From: Sacculina carcini
Taxonomy: Eukaryota; Arthropoda; Thecostraca; Sacculinidae
Direction: 5' to 3'
NCBI GenBank assembly: GCA_916048095.2
Contig: OU696570.1
Span: 3,480,018-3,544,017 of the forward strand
DNA length: 64,000 nt
Shown: positions 12,904 through 25,028 of the stretch, one piece after another
Numbering within the stretch: position 1 is the first letter of the stretch
How the letters are laid out: each line of letters begins with the position of its first letter
Notes under the pieces: model-generated
Seen by the model: only the letters and a program-made list of their open reading frames with translations
Database searches by the model: none
Told to the model about the DNA's origin: nothing
Program-made: the position numbers and the translations under genes

Positions 12904-13100
12904 CAGTGGCGGTTCCAGGAATTTTCTGGTAGGGTGGCTGGGGGGGAGCTAAGGAAGAAGATGTGGACGCCTGGCGAAGCATGAGAAACTACACTCGAAA
13001 TGTTCATGGTCAAGATTTTTGGAGGTGCTCAGTGATGACTGGGCATATTTTGGGGGGAGGGGGCTTTAAACCCTCAAAGCCCCCATTGGTGCTGCGACTA
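12904..13100. mobile_element. hAT-type MITE family I (CAGTGGCGGCGTCA), copy A
   Basis: The left end is CAGTGGCGGTTCCAGGAATT. The right end is diverged (inverse TAGTCGCAGCACC). Flanks TTCTTCAA and TTCTTGAA match at 7 of 8 positions. Internally it shares ATGAGAAACTACACTCGAAA and TGTTCATGGTC with other family I copies. 197 bp. Confidence 0.8.
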
Positions 13101-13109
13101 TTCTTGAAC

Positions 13110-14095
13110 GTATCATCGGACTGGAGAAGGGTTTCATATCAATTGTGTATGAATGAGTACAATGTCACGAGCAAATCCATACTGTTTCTGCTGTTGTGCA
13201 ACTGTTTCGTGCGGGCCAATCTGCAACATTCCTCGCTAGCTGTGACCAGCATTCCAATACTGACGACTTAGGAGTCTCTCAAGATAGCATGTATAAACCA
13301 TTCGACTATTTCACGCTCACTTGGGCAGTGTCAGGCTTATAACTGATGATTATATATACGTTGTATGTCTTTTTACAGTGGCCCATGCCAGCCCTCAATT
13401 GTCTATATTCAATTTTGACCGTCGGTAGGTGCAAAATCACAGCCCGGTGGATGGTTGTGTAAATATTAAATGTACTTACCTAAGATACCTTCAGTATAGC
13501 GCGCAATATACAGCGCGCAAGAATGGCAGAAAAACGGCAAAACATGATGCCAATTGTGAAAGCAAGCACAAAAACACGAAACAATGGTGCATCAAATGCC
13601 AGAAGGATTATAAGAAGACGAGCAAGATTAAAATCAAAAAGACAAATTTAGAAATGAGAAGTGAATCACGATCGGCACTGGAAACACTGGCGATATATCC
13701 AGTGTTATTTACATGTCGCATTGTTGTATGTGCGGTTAAATTACGTAAAAGTCTTATCGACATCGGAATATGCTCTATTCTGACTACCTTAACTATGGTC
13801 TGACTATGGTCACCTGTGATAATTTAGACTCGTTTCTAGTTTGATTCCTTCATTTTCAAACTCGAAAACTAATCTATCTGTAAGTAACAGCATGTTTTTC
13901 TGAAATTGATTAGTTTTCATCTGATATCGTCGCTATCCAATTGTTGATGAGCTCAACATAAGATAATATGAGGAGACCATGATGATGTCTCCAATATTTC
14001 TACCACCGCGGTGAAGCTCGCCATAGTGTTTGCCAACCAATGCTGCACGCTTGAATGCAACAGCAACAGTGCATAAACGTATCTGCTGAATTCTC
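13110..14095. other. AT-rich stretch with a Lys-rich open frame, unassigned
   Basis: A 124-codon plus-strand frame at 13429-13803 encodes a lysine/asparagine-rich product with no recognisable family. Its composition matches AT-rich background, so I do not call it a gene. A (CT)n tract lies at about 14097-14145. Confidence 0.4.
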
Positions 14096-14397
14096 ACCCT
14101 CTCTCTCTCTCTCTGTCCCTCTTTCTCTTTCTCTCTCTTCTTACATACTCCTTCACTCACACGACTTTCATCGCTGCCTTACTCGTCGTGCAAGAGCAGG
14201 TGCATAATTGCAACGCAAACTTTTGTCGGCGTTATGTGGCACATGCACACATGCACACACACGCACACACACGCACACCAATATATACACACGCACAGGT
14301 GACATTTACGTGGCATTCAACACGAAATTCGGGCTTGTAAGTGCCTGTGCCTGTTGAAATGTCACATCTTGTTCGTTTTGACAGCGGTTGCACACAG

Positions 14398-14398
<1 letters not shown>

Positions 14399-14460
<62 letters not shown>
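14399..14460. repeat. (CA)31 microsatellite
   Basis: A pure dinucleotide run of about 62 bases. Confidence 0.97.
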
Positions 14461-14461
<1 letters not shown>

Positions 14462-15456
14462 GTTTGCATTAGAAACAGGTATGTGTCAAGTCAGTGTTAG
14501 ACCCGTTGCCTGCCATATTGTGCTAGTTCAGCGGTAGTTATTCTGATGCGAACATGTTAGCTACAATATAGCATTCTTCTATTGAGAAATATCTTGAAAT
14601 ATTTCTCCAGCTATTTCTTGCCGGCCTGAGGTTGATATTACTGAAAAAATACGACAATTGTTGATTGTTGTTATCGTGCTAGCTTTATAACAGTCTTTTC
14701 CATGTGTAGAGTGAATATGCATTAGGTTGTATCGTAAAAAGTGTTTTTTTCCAAAACGAGTAACGGCTTGGTGAAATCAAGTTGTATTGGTGGAGTGTCA
14801 CTAAGAGAATATAAAGTAATTATGAAATCCACAAATATTTGCCTATCCTTTTTTCCATGGAAATTTTGAATTTTGGCAAATATTCAGACATATTTAGCTC
14901 ATTTATTGTGGGTTTTTTTCAACACTGGAAAAGAGGATTAAGGGAACTCTGGGAGGATAAAGGTAGAAAGGTAGAAAATATATGCAAGATCAGTTTTTAG
15001 ACAACTCTGACCAGTAAATTTCAGTTATTTGTAACATTATACATCTTAAAATTTCATTCCATAAATAATCCATTAGCTTATCTCACTCATTTAACAAATG
15101 TGGTTGATGAGTTTGTACTATTGATCTTATCTATATTTTATTTTTTCTTACCTATATCTCATCTATATAACTGAATTTCACATCCTTATGTGGTAAAGTT
15201 TTCATTTGACACCTTGGTTCAGTTGTAGAACATCGTTATTCGTTAGGTGTCCTCTTTCAGGTATTTTCAAAATGATTCTAGTTTTAAGATGATTTTTCAG
15301 TCAATTACTTAGCAAATGTTTTTGTCAAATTCATTCTCTTCGTTTCGATATTGTATATGAGTATCATTGGATCACACACAAACACACATAACAAGTTGTA
15401 GGACCTCGCTGGAGGGTGAAATTCCATTGTTTCTCTTACTGTGGTAATGTAGGCTT
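14461..15456. other. AT-rich stretch, nothing recognised
   Basis: No coding frame, inverted repeat or match to other window repeats was seen. Confidence 0.45.
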
Positions 15457-15464
15457 CTTTAAAT

Positions 15465-15746
15465 CAGAGGTGCTGGCACCTTTAGAGGTGCGAGCCTAGT
15501 TTCTAAGCGGTGCGAATAATATTGAAAAAAATGAAGAAATATTTACCGAAAAAAAGTTTATTGAATGAAGTTTATTGAATTAAGTTTATTGAATTAAGTT
15601 TATTGAAGTTTATTTAATACACAAGTGTTGTTTTTATGTTGTGTATTTTTATCATTTTCGTATACCTATCAAAAATACACGGGGGTGCGAGAACTGACTG
15701 CGGATTTGAATGGGGTGCGAACACTGAAAAAAGTTCAGAACCACTG
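15465..15746. mobile_element. hAT-type MITE with perfect TSD (CAGAGGTGCTGGCACC end)
   Basis: The ends CAGAGGTGCTGGCACC and, inverted from the right, CAGTGGTTCTGAAC are hAT-like. The 8-bp CTTTAAAT occurs at both flanks (15457-15464 and 15747-15754). It contains a short direct array of TTGAATTAAGTTTA. 282 bp, no coding capacity. Confidence 0.85.
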
Positions 15747-16420
15747 CTTTAAATAAAGCACTGGTACAATGTGAGAGTAGGGAACGATTAGAGCACAAAA
15801 ACGCCGATTTTAAACCGCAAGTTTGAGTGGTTTCATATCACTGATTCTTAACCTGTGAGGAACTCCCTACTGGTTGGAAATGGAAGAGTTGCCAAGTGGG
15901 AAGCTAAAGGTCGGACAGAACGACAAATGTGCGTTTTTATCAATTCAAATTCGTTTATTTTTGTTTCTAATGACCTCTTGTCATTTACTTTGATGTAACA
16001 ACTAATTTTTTTAATTGATCAGCGCTTTTGTGGAAAATGAAGAGATGGAAAATGAAGGAAAAAGGTTAAGAACTATTGTTTCATACGATCAGCAAACATC
16101 AGCAATTGCATGCATACATATTGAACCTGCAACGCATAACTGCGTACTTTCTGGAATTATTGTCCGAACAAGACTAGGAATCGTTCTGTTATTCCAAGCG
16201 TTTTTGTCTGTCTGCGGTTCTTATAGCTCGTTCGTATCCACTGTAGTAATGCCTACACACACGCTCACACACACGCTCTTACACACGTTTCTCTTTCGAT
16301 AGTGTTTGGTCATATTGCTGCTCGAATTGACAGATAGAACACACTCGTTCTAGAAACGCATGCGCCGCTCAAATACGATTTATTTGTAATTATTTCTTCA
16401 CTGGTGTGTGAGACTCGTAG

Positions 16421-16459
16421 TCACATTCATATCAACTCGAGTTGTTGATATGAATGTGA
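16421..16459. repeat. Perfect 16-bp inverted repeat (hairpin)
   Basis: TCACATTCATATCAAC at 16421-16436 is exactly complemented at 16444-16459, with a 7-base spacer. Confidence 0.9.
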
Positions 16460-16900
16460 GGATGTCCGTCCATCAGTTGATATGGCAATATCTGCTGTGT
16501 TTCATCATCCAGTCAAGAGGACATGACTTTTGACTGGCTCTGCTTTTTGCTATTTTTCAACAACATCAAACAAGCGGTGTTTGGCAGAACGGGCACTCTC
16601 CCCGATTTCCATCAGAAAACCGTACAGAATCAGCCTCATATATCCAGCACATATATCCAACATTGATCCTGTGCTTGTTTGTTTGTTTGTTTGTTTGTGC
16701 TTGGATCAGCAGAGCAGCTGTTTCAGTTATCCAACCCAAGATACAAAGCGAATTTGACGATTTCACACAAGTTTCGTGCTTCGGTCGAATCAGCCGGCAC
16801 TACGCTTTCTGTGGATGTGATTTTCCTGTGCCGATTTCCAATCGACGACATTGACGAAAGAGAAAGGTTGGACTGTGCAGGCTTGATAAGAGCTAGAGAT

Positions 16901-17027
16901 GTTACGCCTATGGTACGTTTGGTCTCGCTTCTGTCCCGAATCTCTTTGCCTTTTCTAACTAACCTAACCTAACCCAACCTTACCTGACCTGGACTGGAGC
17001 GAGACCAAACATACCCTAGGCGTAAAC
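16901..17027. mobile_element. Small foldback element, family VI, copy 1
   Basis: Thirty-base arms GTTACGCCTATGGTACGTTT.. and, inverted from the right, GTTTACGCCTAGGGTATGTT.. flank a core with CCTAACCTAACCCAACC. A second copy with the same TTACGCCTA-type end lies at 45955-46074. Target duplications are not clear. Confidence 0.65.
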
Positions 17028-17534
17028 GCATCCTAATTCCCGTTTCATATCACTAATCATGAACTTTTGGGAGGTCCAAATTGAAGGAATTTGCCAAGTT
17101 AGGAAGAGAATTCCTGTGCTATTTTCTGTACATGTGTCTGAGCTCTGTGTTGATGCAAACACCTTCCAGGAATAACACACTAATGCCAAGATTATTCTCT
17201 AGTCAGTTGTGTCTATTCACCTGTCTGCCTGTTTGTGTTTGTGTGTGTTTATACGGGTCCAGCGGCGTATCCAGGGCTTGTCATGGGGACGAGCTAAATT
17301 TACACTATGTACTATGCAAAAGTCCGGGACACACTTGCGCTTTGTTACCGTGGATTAAATGCATTCACCTTAATATTTAATATAATAGATGCACAAAAAT
17401 CGTGTTCTATATACATTTCTGATCGTACACACCACCTTTGAATGCCTCAGTTTTTCGTGCATTAATAGGGGAAGTGCTGGTTATGAAGGGGAACTCTTGA
17501 TTACGTCATATGTATTATTGGGAGTGGTTTCTTC

Positions 17535-17794
17535 TCTGGAGCCGTTGTGAGGTCTTATGGCCCCATCCCGAAGACAATATTTGAGGCATCTGTTATAAAT
17601 AAAGCACAAAATACACGAAATACACCAATTAAATACTCCAGTTACGAGTAGTCTCTCGGTCTCCATCAAGTTGGGCACTTGCGGTACTCCCATGCGCTAT
17701 TTTATGATAAATTCTAATCTATTTCCTCAGTCAACAGGCCTCCTCAACACTCGGGCCCCTCGGTCGGAGGGTTCGGGAAGTTGCTACGGCTCTG
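17535..17794 (-). mobile_element. Inverted-end repeat family V, copy 1
   Basis: It shares, in inverse orientation, the ATGCGAGGTCTTATGGC, ATTATAAATAAA.CA and GGTCTCCATTAAGTTGGG blocks with copies at 23369, 40042 and 47945. It ends TTGCTACGGCTCTG, the inverse of the CAGAGCCGTAGCAAC end seen at 23369. The left boundary is approximate. Confidence 0.6.
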
Positions 17795-17799
17795 TTCTT

Positions 17800-18140
17800 T
17801 CACCCTTTGAACATGGTAAGAAACCCGTGTAGGGAGTTATAGAGCCCAATGGTATGTTGCGTTGCCACTTCCATATTTGTCTTTGGCATACATTTTACAT
17901 TTTGCTTAGCTCAACCCATAGTCGTAACAAGTCAAATATGCTAACAATAATTACAATGATAAGTTATTAACCTCCTCAATTATTTCTGCTCCTTGATAAC
18001 TCCTCTTTTTGCAATAGTCAAAGCAAAATCGTCTCCACTCACATTTTCACAATCGAAAACCAGGCGCTCAGTTTTTTGTTGGAATTCCGCTTGCGCTGTT
18101 CAAACGTTCATACGTTGTACAAAACGTCCACGAATGTGCC
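17800..18140. other. Unassigned stretch
   Basis: No gene or repeat was recognised before the TG microsatellite. Confidence 0.4.
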
Positions 18141-18146
18141 CGTGTG

Positions 18147-18157
18147 GGTGTGTGTGT

Positions 18158-18205
<48 letters not shown>
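18147..18205 (+). repeat. (TG)n microsatellite
   Basis: A long TG run. CA-rich runs follow at about 18350-18400 and 18510-18560, so TG- and CA-sense repeats face each other over 400 bp and generate spurious long frames. Confidence 0.95.
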
Positions 18206-18207
<2 letters not shown>

Positions 18208-18296
18208 ACATGCAACCAAAATGGCTATCATCGCACGCTTGATCATAAAGCCATCATTGTAAAAACACGTCACCGGAGATGTTTTCTAACGGTATA

Positions 18297-18322
18297 TAAT
18301 TTTATACCTTGGTATAAAATTA
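18297..18322. repeat. Perfect 12-bp inverted repeat
   Basis: TAATTTTATACC and GGTATAAAATTA are separated by TT. Confidence 0.85.
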
Positions 18323-19611
18323 TGGTTAAAACGGTAATGGGAAGCTTGCCGCACACACATACAGACACACACACACACACACATACATACATACACGTAC
18401 ACACACACTACCCAGAATTGCACAAAGAAAATTCACTTCGAGTGTATTTTAAATTGCAGACACGCATACACACATACTTGCACACGGGCATGTACGCTCA
18501 CAAACGTCACACACACACACACACACACACACATACATGTACACACACTAGCATACAGACATACATTAGCACGTTCTCGCATTCATAAACGTGCACGTCT
18601 TGTGAAACCACAGGTGCGCAAACATACTCGCACACACAGACATACACACACATACACGTGCACGTGAATATTCAGGTGTAGCGCGTGCATGAATGCATCT
18701 GCAGACAGACGCGCATACAAATTCATGGCGGCATACGTTTACAGACAGACAGACAGACATGATAACACATTTGCTCCACCAAATCGCCCGACCGGAAATC
18801 CGCCAATATGTATGTGTGTGTGTGTGTGATATTGTATCGTGTTAGGATAGTGTGTCCCAACGTGGACCATATGGCGCCCTTTTGGGTCACGAGATTCTTC
18901 TGGGGGGCCATAGGACCGAATTTAAATATGGTGGCCACCAAGTTTTCTCACTGTCAACGAAAGATGTATGACGATCCATGTGTTTATGGGGCCGCAAGGA
19001 TTTCTAGTGGAGCCAAGGACTGTCCTAGGGGGTGACAAGGACTCGTATTGTGTTGAAGGGGGCAATGTGAGAAGAGCCAATGTTATCGGAGAAACCGATG
19101 TTACACTGTGTTAGAATACCAATGCTAGATATGAAACTATTGCCCGAATATTGGATAAAAATCACATAATTCTGGCGTGTTTACTTTTCAAAGAAACCTT
19201 TCTTTTCTGAATTTGTCAAACAAGTTTGTTTACTTCATTTCCATTTGGGTTTTGTGTTAATTTTTTGTCTAACGTGTCAACAGTTTATCTGCGTTTAATC
19301 GTCAACCGTTTCACATTCCTAACATCATAACACTTCCAATCATTACTTCACATTATAACTTGAACCATTTTTTCCATTTTATGAAATTTATTGTAGTAAA
19401 TTTATCACTTTAACATGCCGCTCGGTGATTCAGAAGCTGATGTTATCCAATAACAACATCAATAAAAAAATTAACAAACACAACATAAGTATTAAAATAT
19501 TTAAACTGCTAGCATTTCTCGCAAATTATTCTACTCCGGGTGTGTGTTTTTTATCGAATTTTGCGGCAGTGAATTTATTTGCAGAACGATTGCACTATTG
19601 CGATGAACCAT

Positions 19612-19669
19612 CGTGTGTATGTGTTTTTGTATGTATGTGTGTATGTGTGTGTTTGTGTGTGTATGTATT

Positions 19670-19729
<60 letters not shown>

Positions 19730-20162
19730 CATATGTGTGTGTGTGTGTTTATGTTTGTATGTGTGTGTTTGTGTGTGTATGTATTTGTGTATGTGTGTGT
19801 GTTTGTTTGTGTTCGTGTGTGTGTGTGTGTTTGTGTATGTGTGTGTGTATGTGTTTGTGTGTGTTTGAGTATGTGTGTGTGTGTTTGTGTAGTTGTGTGT
19901 CCGTGTGTGTATGTGTATTCATGTATGTGTTTGTGTATATGTGTGTGAGTATATGTGTGTATGTTTGTTTGTGTCCGTATGTGTGTATGTGTGTGCTTGT
20001 GTGTGTCCGTGTGTGTATTTGTGTGTATGTATGTATATATGTGTGTGTATGTATGAGTGTATGTATGTGCATTTGTGTGTATGTGTGTGTGTGTTTGTGT
20101 ATGTGTGTATATGTGTTTATTTGTATGTATATGTGTATGTGTGTGTGTTTGTGTCTGTGGCT
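19612..20162 (+). repeat. 550-bp compound TG/TA/TGTATG tract
   Basis: The plus strand is almost entirely G and T with some A: TG, TATG and TTTG units around a pure (TA)n block at about 19672-19724. Long frames on both strands (for example a 220-codon His/Thr-rich frame) are translations of this repeat and are not genes. Confidence 0.95.
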
Positions 20163-20614
20163 TGTTTGTTTTGGCCATTGTTGGCTGTGGCATTCTGTTG
20201 TTGGCGTGTGAGAAATGTAATGGAGCGGCACGGTTTCGTCCTATCCAGGTGGCTGGTATGTGTGTCTGTCTGTGTGCATGTGTGTGTGTGTGTATGTGTG
20301 TGCGTGTAAAGAAAGCGCTACTGGCCGATTTGGCAACCCTGCCGGATCAATCTAGCAGCATTTATGGAATTCAACAACAGCATTGTCTTTGTTAGCCAAC
20401 TGAAAATGCCGCGGTGTTTATCCACAGTGACTTATCCACCGACTGAATGTTGTATTATAACAGATATGCGTAATATATGTATACATTCGAATCTGGCTAT
20501 TACACCACCCTGCTACTATGTCACTCCCGACAATTTTGATATAAAATCAATTTAGTATTCCCCCCCCCCTAATCTCGCCACTTTTATATATGTGAATACA
20601 ATTAGTTTTTCATT

Positions 20615-20950
20615 TAGCCAAATTTGACGACGAAGAATTCCAGTTTGAACCGTTGGATTCTTAGCAGCTCGAGATTTGGGAAGCTCTGCCTTCGGGAGAA
20701 AATATTCACAAGAACGAGGAAATCGAACTTTCTGACTTTCTTGAAGCCCACGATCACCTTGCGACTGCAGGGTTCTTTTATGCTGGAAGAGGTCGCAGAG
20801 AAAATGCTGAACCATGAGTAGCCGGTGGAAAGATAAGTCGAGATATAAATATCGAGGAGGAAATCATTTCGTTCGAAGAAGCCCAGGGCGCATGGACCAG
20901 CATTAGCAAGTTCATGCAGCAGAGTAGCGGAAAATCTGGTGTGATGCAAG
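20615..20950 (+). pseudogene. Relic resembling a pogo/Tigger-type transposase C-terminal tail
   Basis: In one plus-strand frame I read KFDDEEFQFEPLDS, a stop, then after a frame change GENIHKNEEIELSDFLEAHD, HLATAGFFYAGRG, a stop, and then NIEEEIISFEEAQGAWTSIS followed by KFMQQSSG. An acidic region followed by a helical motif of the SFEEA..A...I..FMQQ kind is typical of C-terminal tails of pogo/Tigger DDE transposases (family knowledge). Stops and frame changes show it is dead. The catalytic domain was not seen. The AGFFY-G-G stretch alone could suggest a BIR domain, but the required Cys/His residues are absent. Confidence 0.4.
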
Positions 20951-20959
20951 TGTGCTATC

Positions 20960-22330
20960 GTTTAGACAATAACAACAACAACATGTATTTGATATAGCGC
21001 ACTAACGAGGGCAAAGGCGCGAGCAGGAGCAGAGTAATAAAAATGTAGACACAGAGCGGTATGGAGACCAAAATAAGGAGCACAAATCGACAGAAAGTAC
21101 ATGGGTGCTAGCAAAATTGAATACATACATACACACAAACACATGCACACGAACACACACACATACACATGCATACACATACATATATGAATAGTGTAAT
21201 GTGATAGAGAATATAATGGAAATAGAGAAAATATATAATGGGAATAGAGAAAAGAAAGTAAAGTGAAAATTAAAAAGATAATAAAAAAGCATAGGATATA
21301 TAAGAATAAAAATAAATGCTAGATGGCCGTTGGCTAGCGAGTAGCTCTTCCGCCCTTGGAAATGTTTTATTTTTAGTTCTGCTGGGTGTCTAGCCACCCT
21401 CCTCACTAATGGGAACCAGTAGGGGAGCCGGTTTAGTCGCCGACCAACGAGACAACGAGATGCTGGAAGTCCGCCGCAAAAAGATGCGCCAGCCGACGAT
21501 TTTTGAGAGATCAGGACTGAAACTGGTGGATAAATTTAGAATATAAAGCTGTTTTATAATCTAGGCGTTTCGTTGAGAAAGTACGGCCGTTTTTACAAGC
21601 CCTCACTACTATGCCAGTTTTGCTCGTTCCCGGCTTAGTAGCTAGATTTGACTGTATGTCAAGGACTACTAAATACAGGACGTACACGGCCTGATGTCTG
21701 AGTCAGCTGGCGGAGGCCATTGCTTCCATTGTAAATCACCGTCATATACTCGACCCACATGAAAAATATACACAATTAGTGTGGTAAATACGACAAATAT
21801 ATGCGCAATTGGCTTATTAAAGGTAGTATGAGCCAGAAAAAGTAACATACGCAATTATTTGTTGCCTCAAAATATGAAATGAAATGGGCGTTACATTGCA
21901 TTGCATTGCATACGTTCGTCTCCACATTGTCAAAATCGTCTGTCTATCGTGATATCAGTTCGTTTTTGTGCTTCTCAAACGGGTATGCTTTTGCACGTGG
22001 GTACGTGTGAACTGACACGTGTTTGTGCGTGTGTCCGTGTGTGTGTGTGTGTGACGCTAAGTCTGCGATTGTTAACGAACAAACGACAAAAACTCACCGC
22101 CCGCACACAGGTCAGCTTTTTCGCCAGCCAGATAGTATGCCCAGACAAACGACCAGATTATCGTCGACGGCCGCCTGACATGGCACACCGTGCGTCAGTG
22201 TGTTTGTCTAATTAAAGAGACATTCACGCGTGAAGCGATTGTCATGCGTGCGCTTCTTATCCGGACATCTTATAGAATAGGTCCCTTATCGGTCATGTTT
22301 TATAATGTGGCCGTGACAACGCCATAGGAG
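20960..22330. other. Intergenic stretch, no gene recognised
   Basis: Contains CA- and TG-rich patches (about 21120-21185 and 22028-22052). A possible degenerate tRNA-like segment near 21335 lacks a B box. No coherent coding region was found. Confidence 0.4.
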
Positions 22331-22339
22331 GTCATTGGA

Positions 22340-22910
22340 TCAGTGGCGTAGAGTAAGGGGACTGGTCCGCCCCGGGCGGCATGTTCTAGGAGGCGATAGG
22401 AGAACTGCTGAAGACGTTGAACTATCGTTATATCTCAGTGGCATTTCTGAATAGACTGTTTCATATTTGCCGTTTCAATCTCAAATAACTGAGAGCTGAA
22501 TGAAGGCAAGATCGATTGAAAATAATGACCTCCGATTAGGTGACTGTAAGTATGCACTTTTTCAAAGGGGTTCGTCTTTTCAGCTATAGCAACATATGGA
22601 CTTGCTAATTTCCTTACAGTCGTGTTGAATCGCACAGTCTGTTGCGGCTTTTTCGATTGGATCTTCCAAAATGATATGACGTTGCCTACAGCCTGTTTTG
22701 ATGTTGTCTTCCAAATGTTGCTTTGAAAACGTCCACTGGGCCGAAGGTATCTCAGTAATATAGGCTCATCAAGAACTACAACCAACGTTTCAGCATTCCA
22801 AGCTTCTACAGTATTCTTCTCACCATTTCCACACTCACCCAACTGCACTGCCGTCGTTCTCAAATATTGTTTGTTGCGTTCCTGATGATGATTATTGTTG
22901 AACAATCATA
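22340..22910 (-). other. Possible degraded transposon with CAGTGGCGTAGAG end
   Basis: A hAT-like end CAGTGGCGTAGAGTAAGGGG sits at about 22341, followed by a GCCCCGGGCGGC-type block. Next to it is an unrecognised 156-codon minus-strand frame (22435-22905). No right-hand inverted end or target duplication was found, so element and frame may be unrelated. Confidence 0.3.
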
Positions 22911-23368
22911 TAATTTGTATCGATTGGTAGTTTGCCGTATGACGAAGAGCGCGATTTTCGCGAACAGGCGATTTATGCTTGTGTGATACCGCCATGGGAA
23001 ACAATGACCGTGTGTTCGAGTTCGTTAACCTTGATTGTGAACTGTGGTGTGTGTGTCTGTATGTGTGCGTGTGTGCGTAGTCTACCGTTGGATATTTAGT
23101 ACCGTACTTACAAGGTCTACGCGCGCAAAGTGTGAAAGTCTTCCCGTGTTTCGTGAGCTTGTTGCCGTGTGCTTGCGTGCGAGCCATTGCGTGCTGCACG
23201 CTCTTGTAGCAGCTACTAGCTATTCATATTGTCGCGACTGGTTGAGGTATCGCGTGTTATAGTGTCAGTGATGTTGCATTTGAATATGAACAATCATATC
23301 GATTCTACTTCAGATCGAGAACTTTGGTATGTACGTACGCTTCATTTTTCCAAGGTGACAAATTGCTT

Positions 23369-23612
23369 CAGAGCCGTAGCAACAGCCCCCCCCCCCCCCC
23401 CCCCCCGAGTGTTGAAGGACCCCGTTGCCTCATACATTGTGTTAAAATTGGTCATGAAGTAGTGTATAAAGGTTCCCAGCTTAATGGAGACCAAGGGACT
23501 GCTCGTGACTGCATTTTTCCAAAAATCTAACCTCAATTATAATGGTGCTTCTTTTATAATGGGGGCCCGAAGTATTGCATTCGGGGGGTTCATAAGGCCT
23601 CGCATCGGATTG
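23369..23612 (+). mobile_element. Inverted-end repeat family V, copy 2
   Basis: Begins CAGAGCCGTAGCAACAG, followed by a run of about 20 C, then GTGTTGAAGGACCCCGTTGC and the GCTTAATGGAGACCAAGGG block, ending near AAGGCCTCGCATCGG. It aligns with copies at 17535, 40042 and 47945. The right boundary is approximate. Confidence 0.65.
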
Positions 23613-24273
23613 TTGCAATGAATAATACATCCATCCTCGCAACAATCTGCTTGCATATCGTTCCCATGTGATGGTTTGCAGCTTTCTAGCCTTGAACCCT
23701 CAAATCATTATGTTAGCGAATGTTGTTGTGTGTCTGTACGATCCGTGCCTCCTGGTTGTGCATTCCCAAGTGAGGTGTATAGCCAAGTGTGGTTTAAGGA
23801 ATCTTCAATCTGTTGCTTTATTTGAATTGCCGCATCGCTCTCACTGAAATAAATGGCTATATATGGACTTGTTGCACTCATGCATTCTTGTTGCACTTCA
23901 GCGTCAATAAAAAACGTGACGAAATTTCCAGATGGTGCACGTGCAAGTAAAAGAATAACATGAAATGGGCTTCTAGTAGGCACATGCTAGTTTCTATCCT
24001 TGCAATTAAAGTGATTCAAGCATACGAGTGCGCAGATGAGTGTCACGCAGCCAGTATACAGACCTAAGTCTTTCGGGACCACTTTCTAAAGGCAGACTCG
24101 AAGATTTTGCTCGATGGACAGGGTTCTGTTTATTCAAGTGTATTCTACGACTAGTTAAATGAGCACTTATTGAACAAACGCGTGAACGTATCTGCGAGTA
24201 TGTGTATTCCACAATAATTGTGTATTTTTCGTAGCTATCTGGTGTGTGTGGTAGGAGAGGTGTGGTCCCAACG

Positions 24274-24462
24274 CAGTGGCGACGCCAACGAGAGGATTGG
24301 AGGAACTGAAACCCCTCCCCCCAAAAATGTGCCGAGTCGCCCCAAAAGTCCTGACCATGAACATTTGTAGTATAGTTCCTCATGTTTTACCAAGTTCCTC
24401 ATGTTTCACCGCATATTTTCCCTCAGCCTCCCCCCGGTGGAAAAATCCTGGCACCGCCACTG
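24274..24462. mobile_element. hAT-type MITE family I, copy B, perfect TSD
   Basis: Ends are CAGTGGCGACGCCAACGAGA and, inverted, CAGTGGCGGTGCCAGGATTT. The 8-bp TCCCAACG is duplicated at 24266-24273 and 24463-24470. 189 bp, with an internal 20-base partial duplication around CCTCATGTTTTACC/CCTCATGTTTCACC. Confidence 0.92.
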
Positions 24463-25028
24463 TCCCAACGACCTCCATTCTACCTGCCCACGCGACTTTT
24501 AAGCTTAATTGATCAAGCAATTAATCTTTTTCGCCTTTGAGGCTTGGAAGATGATATGAATCACAATCTACACGCTTAACAAACCTAGAAACCTAGAAAT
24601 AGGTTTAACTAATCTAGAAACGTTCAGAACCTAGAAACCTTGTTGCTTCTACAGCTAGCGGAGAGAACTTCCTCTCATCTGATCTATCAATATTGAGTGC
24701 ATTACGACGGAGAAACGCAAATGAAACATTTCCTCATCTAGGGATCATCACCAGGTGTGTTGCGAATGTGAGTTTGATTAACTTGCTCGAGGAAAGATAT
24801 ATTTGTTGATGTCTTCTCGAATGTCCCCACTACAATGTATCCACTATCCTGACAAGCAACATAGGTGTTGAAACATCATCGAATCATCTCCGAACCGGAT
24901 TTTCAACGATTACTGGTGAATTATTCTATCTGCAGTCTTATCTAGCTGTCTCAGTACGCCCATGAGTCGAACGGTGTCGCACGTGTACGTGAGAGTATGT
25001 ATGCGTGATCAATGGCGTGACATGACGG

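Noticed and set aside
13429-13803. Lys/Asn-rich 124-codon frame
   Set aside because: Composition equals that expected from AT-rich non-coding DNA, with no motif or splice support.
19531-20231. Long His/Thr-rich and Cys/Val-rich frames (up to 220 codons) on both strands
   Set aside because: They translate TG/CA microsatellite DNA; the periodic composition and presence in every frame show they are not genes.
20740-20800. BIR (inhibitor-of-apoptosis) domain suggested by LATAGFFYAGRG
   Set aside because: The zinc-binding Cys/His residues that should follow are absent; the neighbouring acidic and SFEEA motifs fit a transposase tail better.
21330-21460. tRNA-like segment near GGCTAGCGAGTAGCTCTTCC
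   Set aside because: An A-box-like stretch is present, but there is no B box and no foldable cloverleaf.
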